Shown one piece after another: positions 31,195-38,627 of a stretch of 50,300 bases of DNA; position 1 is the stretch's first letter; the number at the start of each line of letters is the position of its first letter. Both the position numbers and the translations under genes were made by a program. Below the pieces are notes generated by a model. The model saw only the letters and a list, made by a program, of their open reading frames with translations, had not been told where the DNA came from and made no database searches. The stretch lies in assembly GCA_964533185.1 (NCBI GenBank), contig CAZHLD010000014.1, forward strand, positions 1 through 50,300. Direction: 5' to 3'. Source of the stretch: CAZHLD01 sp964533185 (lineage in GTDB: Bacteria > Acidobacteriota > Terriglobia > Acidiferrales > UBA7541).

Positions 31195-32268
31195 ATGAGC
31201 GGAGGAGAAAAGAAGAGAGTGGCGGTGATTCCGGGGGATGGGATCGGTGTAGAGGTGACGGCCGAGGCCGTGAAGGTGTTGAGGGCGGCGGCTGCGGCGG
31301 GCGGGCGGCAACTCGAGATGGTGGAGTTTGACTGGGGCGCGGAGAAGTACCTGCGCGAGGGCGTGTCGCTGCCGGCGGGAGCGGAGGAGATGTTGCGGCG
31401 GGAGTTTGACGCCATTCTGCTGGGGGCGATGGGCGACCCGCGGGTGCCGTCGAACCAGCCCGCCATGGATATTTTGCTGGGGATGAGGTTCAAGCTGGAC
31501 TTGTATGCGAATGTGCGGCCGGTGGAGCTGTACGACAAGCGGCTGACGCCGCTCAAAGACCGCGCGGAGGCGGACGTGCGGTTTGTGGTGATTCGCGAGA
31601 ACAGCGAAGGCGCGTATGTGGGCATGGGTGGAAACTTCAAGAAAGGCACGAAGGATGAAGTAGCAATCCAGGAGGACTTGAACACGTGGAGGGGCGTGGA
31701 GAGGATCCTGCGGTATGCGTTTGAATACGCGCGGGCGCGGGGGCTGAAGCGCGTGTGCATGAGCGATAAGTCGAATGCGCTGAGCTATGGGCACGGACTG
31801 TGGCAGCGTGTGTGGGCGGAGGTGCGGAAGGAGTACGCGGAGATTGAGTCGAGCCATTTGTACATCGACACGCTGGCGATGGAGCTGGTGCGCGACCCGC
31901 GGCAGTTTGACGTAATTGTGACCTGCAACCTGTTTGGCGACATCATAAGCGACCTGGGGGCACAACTGGCCGGCGGGCTGGGGCTGGCGCCGTCGGGGAA
32001 CATACACCCGGGACAGGTGTCCATGTTCGAGCCAGTGCATGGGTCGGCGCCGAAAATTGCGGGGAAGGGGATTGCCAACCCGCTGGCGGCTATCCTGGCG
32101 GGGGCGATGATGTTTGAGTACCTGGGATGGACGAACGAGGCGAAGGCGATTGACGCGGCCGTGCGAGCGGCAGTGAGGGAAGGGCAGGTAACGCAAGAGT
32201 TGGGAGGGAAGCTGGGGACGAGGGGGTGCGGGGAGTGGGTTGCACAGAGAGTAGGGAGCAGGGGTTAG
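31195..32268 (+). CDS. Isocitrate/isopropylmalate dehydrogenase-family enzyme
   Basis: A 357-residue NAD-dependent beta-hydroxyacid oxidative decarboxylase. It shows VAVIPGDGIGVEV (about 9-21), LGAMGDPRVPS, the substrate-binding RENSEGAYVG, DKSNALSYGHGLW, the metal region CNLFGDIISDLGAQLAGGLG (20 residues) and the NAD-site EPVHGSAPKIAGKGIANP. The family includes LeuB, homoisocitrate dehydrogenase and tartrate dehydrogenase. The wording of the substrate loop (NQPAMDILLGMRFKLDLY) is closer to the LeuB-like second group than to typical LeuB, and no leuACD genes are near, so I leave the substrate open. GGAAGG precedes ATG 31195. Confidence 0.9.
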   Translation: MSGGEKKRVAVIPGDGIGVEVTAEAVKVLRAAAAAGGRQLEMVEFDWGAEKYLREGVSLPAGAEEMLRREFDAILLGAMGDPRVPSNQPAMDILLGMRFKLDLYANVRPVELYDKRLTPLKDRAEADVRFVVIRENSEGAYVGMGGNFKKGTKDEVAIQEDLNTWRGVERILRYAFEYARARGLKRVCMSDKSNALSYGHGLWQRVWAEVRKEYAEIESSHLYIDTLAMELVRDPRQFDVIVTCNLFGDIISDLGAQLAGGLGLAPSGNIHPGQVSMFEPVHGSAPKIAGKGIANPLAAILAGAMMFEYLGWTNEAKAIDAAVRAAVREGQVTQELGGKLGTRGCGEWVAQRVGSRG

Positions 32269-32312
32269 GGTGTGCTGAGGAATTGATCCATTGAGTCATT
32301 GGCGATTGAAGA

Positions 32313-32996
32313 TTAGGAAGAACCTGAAGATTGGGAGCGGGAGAGGAGGCCGACGCCGACGCCCAGCGCGAACCCACCGATGTGAGCCCACCAGGCGACG
32401 CCACCCGAAGATTCCTGACCAATGAGTGACACGCCGCTGATGAACTGAACGACGAACCAGAACCCCAACATGACAATGGCGGGCAGCCGCGCGGTGAAGA
32501 AGAGAAAGCCCAGCGGAATAAGCGTGAGGATGCGCGCACCCGGGTAGAGGACGATGTAGGCGCCGAGGATGCCGGAGATGGCGCCGCTGGCCCCGACAGC
32601 GGGAATGGTGGAGCCGACGTTGGCCAGGGTGTGAATGACGCCGGCGCCCACTCCGCAGCAGAGGTAGAAGAAGAGAAATTTCAAGTGGCCGAAGCGGTCT
32701 TCAATGTTGTCGCCGAAAACCCAGAGGAACCACATGTTGCCGATGAGATGCAGCCAGCCGGCGTGGAGGAAGATGCTGGTCAAGAGCGGGGCGAAGGCTT
32801 GGCGCAGGGTGACGCCGGCGTCGTCGAAGAGCAGGTCCACTCGGGCGGGGATCATGCCGTAGCGGAAAAGAAGCCGCTCGGAAGCGGGAGCGGAGAGGGA
32901 AAGCTCGTAGAAGAAGATGAGGACGTTGGCGAGGATGAGGAGCAGGGTGAGGAGGGGAAAGGTGGCGCGCGGGTTGTGGTCGCGGAGGGGAATCAT
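32313..32996 (-). CDS. Rhomboid-family intramembrane serine protease
   Basis: A 227-residue membrane protein with six or seven helices. Rhomboid landmarks are FLHAGWLHLIGNMWFLWVFG (loop 1 and helix 2 with the HxxxN pair), GASGAISGILGAY (catalytic Ser in GxSG) and WWAHIGGFALG (catalytic His). It cleaves transmembrane segments of client proteins within the membrane. The ATG at 32996 follows the pfkB stop by 43 bases, so they probably share a transcript. The frame is open far upstream, but that is the complement of pfkB and not coding. The spacer after it (32269-32312) carries CCATTGAG/TCATTGGC octamers. Confidence 0.92.
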   Translation of the reverse strand: MIPLRDHNPRATFPLLTLLLILANVLIFFYELSLSAPASERLLFRYGMIPARVDLLFDDAGVTLRQAFAPLLTSIFLHAGWLHLIGNMWFLWVFGDNIEDRFGHLKFLFFYLCCGVGAGVIHTLANVGSTIPAVGASGAISGILGAYIVLYPGARILTLIPLGFLFFTARLPAIVMLGFWFVVQFISGVSLIGQESSGGVAWWAHIGGFALGVGVGLLSRSQSSGSS

Positions 32997-33039
32997 CGCG
33001 GCAGGCCGCAACAGGATTCTAGTCTGACGGCGCGCGGGT

Positions 33040-33981
33040 TCATAGAGGGAAAGCGGGAGGGTGGCGGGGGCCGGTGCGGATGAGGGCATCGATTTCGGAG
33101 AGCGGCCGGATGCCGCCGCGGGCGCCGAGGGCGGTGCAGTTGAGAGCAGCGGCGGCGCAGGAGAACTCGAGTTGGCGGGAGAGCGGCCAACCCTGAAGTA
33201 ATGCGTAAACAAATGCGCCGTGGAAGATGTCCCCGGCGCCGGTAGTGTCGAGCGTATTGACGCGAAAGGCCGGGGCGTAGTGGGAGCGCGAGCCGTCCCA
33301 GGCAAGAGCGCCGCCTGCGCCGAGCGTGACACCGACGACGCGGCAGCCGAAGCGGAGCTGAAGGGCGCGCAGGGACTTGGTGAGGTCGGTCTGGCCGGTG
33401 AGGCGGGCCGGGAAGTCGCGGGAGGCGATGAGGTAGTCAACGTTTTCAAGTAATGCTTCAACTCCGGGATAGAGATTGTCCAGGTCGGCGACGACAGGGA
33501 TGGACCCTTCGCGGGCCCAACGGGCAGCGAGGGAGGCGGCTGCGGTGTCGTGCCCATCGAGGAGAAGAGCACGGGCGCGCGTGACCCACTCGCGGCGCAG
33601 CTCGGCGGGGTCGAGGGTGAGGCGAGGGTCGCGGCTCCAGAGAATGGTGCGCTCGCCGGAGGGGCCGTCAACAAGGATGTAGGCGAGCTGGCTGGGGCAG
33701 TCAGGGACGGTGAGGAGATGGGCTTCGACGCCGGCGCAGGCGAACTCGGAGCGCTGGAGATCAGCGGCAGGGTTGGTGCCGACTTTGCCGACGTAGCGGG
33801 TGCGAAGCCCCCAGGACTGGCAGGCCACGAGGGCGCTGGCCACCTGTCCGCCGGGGAGGACGTCAGCGGAGAGGATTTCCATTTTGGAGTCGAGGGCAGG
33901 GAAGCGGGGGAGGCGGATGAGGGTGTCTGTGGCGTTGAGGCCGACGCCGGCGACATCGACGAGGGGATGAGGGTCGGGCAT
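33040..33981 (-). CDS. PfkB/ribokinase-family sugar kinase
   Basis: A 313-residue carbohydrate or nucleoside kinase of the PfkB family. It has the N-terminal GGQVASALVACQSWGL glycine motif (about 44-59), the central DNLYPG region, and the C-terminal signature DTTGAGDIFHGAF (about 253-265) with the catalytic Asp. The phosphorylated substrate (ribose, fructose, adenosine or another) cannot be told. ATG 33981 is used; no clear ribosome-binding site precedes it. The rhomboid gene follows in the same direction. Confidence 0.92.
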   Translation of the reverse strand: MPDPHPLVDVAGVGLNATDTLIRLPRFPALDSKMEILSADVLPGGQVASALVACQSWGLRTRYVGKVGTNPAADLQRSEFACAGVEAHLLTVPDCPSQLAYILVDGPSGERTILWSRDPRLTLDPAELRREWVTRARALLLDGHDTAAASLAARWAREGSIPVVADLDNLYPGVEALLENVDYLIASRDFPARLTGQTDLTKSLRALQLRFGCRVVGVTLGAGGALAWDGSRSHYAPAFRVNTLDTTGAGDIFHGAFVYALLQGWPLSRQLEFSCAAAALNCTALGARGGIRPLSEIDALIRTGPRHPPAFPL

Positions 33982-34534
33982 GGGAGGAATGTAAAGGAGT
34001 GGGGGAGAAAAGCAAGGGGCATAAAGAAAGTGGCGAGTGGCGAGTGAAGATTATGAGGCGGTGAACGCCTCAGTAAGCACAGGAAGGAGAGATCCTTTCC
34101 GGCAGGGCCGGAATCTTCGATCGCCCCGACCAAATGCGTCGGGGCTCAGGATGACAGCATTTCGCGCTGCACGTGGCCACGGGCGGGGAAGGGGAGAGAG
34201 GGTCTGATAACAAAGCAGGGTGAGGAGGGGAGTTAACATAATATTTGGAGGTGCGGGAATGGTTGAAAGGGGCGGAGATGGAAGACATGGGGCGGGGGAG
34301 CGAGTTTAGAATTCTTGCAGGGAGGTGAATGCGACTTGTCTGATGGGGCGACATTTTCCCGTAGCCGTCGAAGGGTGAAAAAGATCAGAGAAGTGAGACA
34401 GTGAACGTTTAGGAATTGCGGGAAGAGCGGTGGTGTGGTAAGAGACTTTGTTTGAGTTGGAGTGAGGAAAGTACGAGGGGAAGCGCGGTGCGCGCGAGGG
34501 CCAAGGTTGAGCCCGTCGGCGCGCCGACAGACGG
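33982..34534. other. 553-base divergent spacer before recO
   Basis: No gene is apparent. The spacer carries three heptamers AGTGGCG, AGTGGCG, AGTGAAG (34029-34049), a 6-bp dyad GAGGCG/CGCCTC (about 34054-34070), a GGATTCTT-type element (34088-34156), a possible isolated -10 CATAAT (34237-34242) without a -35, and a GTCGGC/GCCGAC dyad (34514-34527) just before recO. A similar GTCGGC/GCCGAC dyad occurs at 38511-38524. Confidence 0.55.
34088..34156. repeat. GGATTCTT...CTCAGAATGAC element, diverged copy
   Basis: Begins AGATCCTTTCCGGCAGGG, contains CCGGAATCTTCGATCGCCCC as in the 26897 copy, then a CCCCGAC/GTCGGGG stem, and ends GGGGCTCAGGATGACAG. Confidence 0.75.
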
Positions 34535-35278
34535 ATGCCGCTGAAGGAGACGGAGGCGATTGTCCTGCGGAGTTTTCCGCTGGGCGAGGCGGACCGGCTG
34601 GTGAGCTTCCTGGGGCGGACGACCGGGCGGCTGCGCGGGGTGGCGCGGGGGGCGCGGCGGACGAAGAGCCGGTTTGGGTCGACGCTGGAGACGCTGTCGC
34701 ATATCCGCATCTGGTTTTATGAGCGGGAGACGCGGGAGCTGGTGCGGATCAGTCAGTGCGAGTTGATGGAGTCGTTCCTTGAGGCGCAGCGGGAGTACGA
34801 GGTGGGATTGGCGCTGGCGCTGGTGAGCGAAGTGACCGAGGCGGTGCTGCCGGAGCGCGAGGCGTCGGACGCGATGTTTCGTCTGGTGCTGCTGACAGCG
34901 CGGGCGATTGCCGAGCGAAAGAGCGGGGAACTGCCGCTGGCGTACTTTAACTTGTGGACGGTGCGGCTGGGCGGATGGCTGCCCGGGCTGGAGCGCTGCT
35001 CGAGGTGCGGCAGGGAAGTGAAGGGCCAGGCGGTGTACGGGGCGGTGGCGCGTCCGGGGTTGCAGTGCGCGGGATGCCGGCTGCCCGGAGCGCGGGGGAT
35101 TTCGGCGCGGGGGCTTGAGCTGGCGCAGGCGATGCTTCGAGAGAAGCTGGAGAGTTTGAGTGAAAAGGATTGGCCGGCGGCAGCCGGAGCGGAGTTAAAC
35201 CAATACTTCATGGACCTGATCGAGCATCAGATCGAGAAGAAACTGACCACCCGACGGATGCGAGAAGGGAACCTATGA
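34535..35278 (+). CDS. recO: DNA repair protein RecO
   Basis: RecO helps load RecA on SSB-coated single-stranded DNA with RecR during recombinational repair. The 247-residue protein has the N-terminal OB-fold (ETEAIVLRSFPLGEADRLV, about 5-23, and GVARGARRTKSRFGS) and a C-terminal zinc site of two pairs, CSRC (about 151-154) and CAGC (about 175-178). The stop TGA overlaps the glyQ start as ATGA, so recO-glyQ-glyS are translationally coupled. Start ATG 34535. Confidence 0.95.
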   Translation: MPLKETEAIVLRSFPLGEADRLVSFLGRTTGRLRGVARGARRTKSRFGSTLETLSHIRIWFYERETRELVRISQCELMESFLEAQREYEVGLALALVSEVTEAVLPEREASDAMFRLVLLTARAIAERKSGELPLAYFNLWTVRLGGWLPGLERCSRCGREVKGQAVYGAVARPGLQCAGCRLPGARGISARGLELAQAMLREKLESLSEKDWPAAAGAELNQYFMDLIEHQIEKKLTTRRMREGNL

Positions 35279-36234
35279 CAGTTAAAGTGACACATGAAGA
35301 AGCGAAGAGAGCGAAGCTGCAAGGGCCGACGTTTCAAGACCTCATCTTTAAGCTGACACATTTCTGGGCCGACCGGGGTTGCGTGCTGCAGCAGCCGTTT
35401 GACGTGGAGGTGGGCGCGGGGACAATGCATCCGGAGACGTTCCTCAGGGTGCTCGGTCGAGAGCCGTATCGGGTGGCGTACATACAGCCGTCACGTCGGC
35501 CCGCCGACGGTCGCTATGGCGAGAACCCGAACCGGCTGTACAAGCACACGCAGCTTCAGGTGATCCTGAAGCCGACACCGGCGGACGTGCAGGAAGTGTA
35601 CCTGGCAAGCTTGCGGGCCATCGGGATTGACCTGCGCGAACATGATATACGGTTTGAGGAGGACAACTGGGAGTCGCCCACGCTGGGGGCGTGGGGAATC
35701 GGCTGGCAAGTGCTGCTGGATGGGCTGGAGATTACGCAGTTCACTTACTTCCAGCAGTGCGGGGGGATAGATTTGGACCCGGTGTCGGTGGAACTGACGT
35801 ATGGCGTCGAGAGAATTGCGGCGTTTCTGCAAGGCGTGGACAACGTGTTTGACGTGCGCTGGAGTGCGGATAGAACGTACGGGCAGGTGCGGCTGGCGGA
35901 GGAGCAACAGCTCTCGGTGTATAGCTTTGAGCTGGCCGAGGCGGCGAGCTTGAGGAAGCAGTTTGAGCTGGCGGAGAAAGAAGCGGAACGGCTGCTGGCA
36001 GGGTTTCGAGGGAAGACGGGACTTGAGAGGAAAAGGTATCCGTTGCTGGCGGTGTATGAGCTGTGTCTGAAGTGTTCGCACCTGTTCAATCTGATGGATG
36101 CGCGAGGCGTGATCTCGGTGACGGAGCGGGCGGCGCTGATCGGGCGGGTGCGACAGGTGGCATGCAAAACAGCTCAGCTTTATCTTGAGCAGCAGGGGCC
36201 GGAGCAAGAGCTGCGCGATAAGGAGTCCGCATGA
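35275..36234 (+). CDS. glyQ: Glycyl-tRNA synthetase alpha subunit
   Basis: The alpha chain of the bacterial alpha2-beta2 glycyl-tRNA synthetase carries the class II catalytic core that activates glycine. With ATG 35275 it is 319 residues; landmarks are FQDLIFKLTHFWADRGCVL, EVGAGTMHPETFLR, QPSRRPADGRYGENPNR, QLQVILKP, EDNWESPTLGAWGIGWQVLL and ITQFTYFQQCGG. AAGGGA precedes the start, which overlaps the recO stop by four bases; the stop overlaps glyS in the same way. Confidence 0.97.
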   Translation: MTVKVTHEEAKRAKLQGPTFQDLIFKLTHFWADRGCVLQQPFDVEVGAGTMHPETFLRVLGREPYRVAYIQPSRRPADGRYGENPNRLYKHTQLQVILKPTPADVQEVYLASLRAIGIDLREHDIRFEEDNWESPTLGAWGIGWQVLLDGLEITQFTYFQQCGGIDLDPVSVELTYGVERIAAFLQGVDNVFDVRWSADRTYGQVRLAEEQQLSVYSFELAEAASLRKQFELAEKEAERLLAGFRGKTGLERKRYPLLAVYELCLKCSHLFNLMDARGVISVTERAALIGRVRQVACKTAQLYLEQQGPEQELRDKESA

Positions 36235-38366
36235 AGGAGAGGACGGACTTCCTGCTCGAGGTGGGGTGCGAGGAGATCCCCGCGGGGATGATTGCGCGGG
36301 CGGCGGAAGAACTTCAAGTAACGCTTGAGAAAATCCTGACGACGAAGAACCTGATTGAGAGCGGAAGCGTAGAGGCCTTTGGCACGCCGCGGCGGCTGGT
36401 GGCGATTGCGCGTGGAGTGAAGCTGAAGCAGGAGGATGTGACGCGCGAGGTGACCGGGCCACCAAAGTCGGTGGCGTATGACGATGTCGGCCGGCCGACC
36501 CGTGCGGCGGAGAGTTTTGCGTCGAAGCAAGGCGTGCCGGTGGGGAAGATTTATCTGGTGACGACGGCGAAGGGCGAGTACATCGCGGCAAAACAGGTGG
36601 TGAAGGGAAGGAGCGCGGGAGAGATTCTGGCCGAGGTGGTGCCGCGCGCGGTGCAGGGGATCCCGTGGCCGAGAAGTATGTACTGGACGGGGATGGATGG
36701 GATGCGGTTCATCCGGCCGATCCGCTGGGTGGTGGCGCTGCTGGACGGGAAGGTGGTGCGGTTTGCGCTGGGCGGCGTGAAGGCGGATCGGTTTACGTCC
36801 GGGCACCGGTTTCTGGGGAGTGCGCGAATTGGGGTGACGGGGCCGAAGGACTTCGAGCAGAAGTTAAAGAAAAACTTTGTGCTGGTGCGGCCGGAGGAGC
36901 GGCGGAAGAAGATTGAGAAAGAGTTGAAGACGCTGGCGGGGAGGAAGGGTTTGCGCGTGCATGAGGACGCGGGCCTGGCGGGGTTGGTGGTTTATTTGAA
37001 TGAGTATCCGTCGGTGATTATGGGGGATTTTGATGCGGGGTTTCTGGACCTGCCGCAGGAGATTCTGATTACGGTGATGCGCGACCACCAGAAATACTTT
37101 GCGCTGGAGAAGAGAGACGGAGGGCTGGCGCCGCACTTTCTGGCGGTGACCAATCTGGATAGGGATCGCAAGGGAATGGTGCGGGCGGGGCACGAGCGGG
37201 TGCTGAAGGCGCGATTTGTGGATGCCAGGTTCTTCTGGGAGACGGACCAGAAATGTCGGCTGGCCGACTATCTGCCGAAGCTAGCACATGTCACCTACGA
37301 GTCGCGGCTGGGGAGTTATGGGGACAAGGTCGAACGGATGCGCTGGCTTGGACGCTGGCTGGCGGAACAGTGGATCGCGCGGGGCATTCCGCAAAGGCAT
37401 GTGCCCGAGGTGGACCGGGCGGCGGAGCTGGCCAAGTGCGACCTGGCCACGGAAATGGTGCGGGAGTTCACCGAGCTGCAAGGAATTGTTGGAGGGCTGT
37501 ACGCAAAAGCTCAAGGAGAACCTGAAGAAGTGGCGTGGGCGGTGTACGACCACTACCGTCCGGTGGGGCTGGATGATCCGATACCGCGGAACCTGACGGG
37601 TTGTGCGGTGGCGCTGGCGGATAAGCTCGACGCGCTGGTGGGATGCTTTGCGGTAGGGATGGTGCCAACAGGATCGAGCGACCCGTTTGCGCTGCGACGG
37701 GCGGCACTGGGCGTGGTGAAGATTATCCTTGAACGGAAGCTGCCGGTGTCGCTGGGAGCGACGGTAGCGGCGGTAGGGAAGGCGCTTGCTCAGCATGCGC
37801 CGAAGATCACGCTGACGACGAAGACCGAAAGCCAGGTGTTGGAGTTTATTGTGGACCGGGCGAAGTTTGTGCTTCGCGAGAAAATGGGCTTTGCGTATGA
37901 CGAAGTGAACGCGGCGCTGGCGGCAGGGGCGGACGATCTGGTGGATGCGGTGAAGCGGATTGAGGCGATCCGGGCGATCCGGCGGTCGAAGAACTTTGAG
38001 CCGCTGGCAGTATCGTTCAAGCGCATCCGGAAGATTCTGGAGAAGGCGGGGAAGGAGTCGGAGTGGAGGTTGAAGGCGGTGCAGCCGGAGATGTTTGTGG
38101 TAGAGGCAGAGAAGGTGCTGCACAACTCCGCGCGGAAGGTGGCGGAGCAGGCCGAAGCGTACAAGCGGGCAGGGAAGTATAAAGAGGCCCTCGAGGTGAT
38201 TGCCGGGATGCGGCCTGAGGTGGACCGGTTTTTTGTAGACGTGATGGTGATGGCCGAGGAAGAGAACGTGAGGAAGAACCGGCTGACGCTGTTGGCGGAG
38301 TTGCTGAGGGAGTTTTCGACGATAGCGGATTTCGCGGAGATCGCGGCGGAGGAGAAGAGGAATTAG
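36231..38366 (+). CDS. glyS: Glycyl-tRNA synthetase beta subunit
   Basis: The beta chain binds tRNA-Gly and completes the heterotetrameric enzyme. The 711-residue length is normal. It starts DFLLEVGCEEIPAGMI and contains FGTPRRLVAIARGV, WPRSMYWTG, FIRPIRWVVALLDG, the HD-like region MRDHQKYFAL, AKCDLATEMVREFTELQGIV and FALRRAALGVV. The ATG sits in ATGA overlapping the glyQ stop. A GC palindrome begins at its stop codon. Confidence 0.97.
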   Translation: MKERTDFLLEVGCEEIPAGMIARAAEELQVTLEKILTTKNLIESGSVEAFGTPRRLVAIARGVKLKQEDVTREVTGPPKSVAYDDVGRPTRAAESFASKQGVPVGKIYLVTTAKGEYIAAKQVVKGRSAGEILAEVVPRAVQGIPWPRSMYWTGMDGMRFIRPIRWVVALLDGKVVRFALGGVKADRFTSGHRFLGSARIGVTGPKDFEQKLKKNFVLVRPEERRKKIEKELKTLAGRKGLRVHEDAGLAGLVVYLNEYPSVIMGDFDAGFLDLPQEILITVMRDHQKYFALEKRDGGLAPHFLAVTNLDRDRKGMVRAGHERVLKARFVDARFFWETDQKCRLADYLPKLAHVTYESRLGSYGDKVERMRWLGRWLAEQWIARGIPQRHVPEVDRAAELAKCDLATEMVREFTELQGIVGGLYAKAQGEPEEVAWAVYDHYRPVGLDDPIPRNLTGCAVALADKLDALVGCFAVGMVPTGSSDPFALRRAALGVVKIILERKLPVSLGATVAAVGKALAQHAPKITLTTKTESQVLEFIVDRAKFVLREKMGFAYDEVNAALAAGADDLVDAVKRIEAIRAIRRSKNFEPLAVSFKRIRKILEKAGKESEWRLKAVQPEMFVVEAEKVLHNSARKVAEQAEAYKRAGKYKEALEVIAGMRPEVDRFFVDVMVMAEEENVRKNRLTLLAELLREFSTIADFAEIAAEEKRN

Positions 38367-38400
38367 CCACCCCGACAGGGTCGGGGCAGGCGCCGGCACA
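38366..38400. repeat. Dispersed GC palindrome, copy 2
   Basis: GCCA, then a 7-bp dyad CCCCGAC/GTCGGGG around AGG, then CAGGCGCCGGCACA, sharing flanks with 11598-11630 but not the stem. It starts at the last base of the glyS stop codon and may act as a transcript end. The spacer to 38627 also holds CACAGAGGCGCAGAG (about 38397) and a GTCGGC/GCCGAC dyad (38511-38524); no gene is visible. Confidence 0.75.
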
Positions 38401-38627
38401 GAGGCGCAGAGCAAAGAAAGAAGGATTAGAAGGAGAGAAGAGACAAGATTTAACTTCAAGTGTTACATGAGATATTTATAGTGTGCGAAATGGCGAGATA
38501 AGAGAGCTTGTCGGCGGGCCGACACCAAGGCAGAAATTGGAAAAGAGAAGTGAAGGGCAACCGCGGCGGCGGAGAAGCGTTGTGAGTTTTCAAGATCTCG
38601 AGTAAGCGAAGAGTCAGGAGAAAGAGC

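Noticed and set aside
32997..34133. Upstream extension of the rhomboid frame
   Set aside because: It reads pfkB in the wrong frame; the real start is at 32996.
35488..35506. GTCGGC/GCCGAC-like dyad in glyQ as an inserted repeat
   Set aside because: It encodes the conserved PSRRPADGRYGEN motif of glyQ, so it is ordinary coding sequence.
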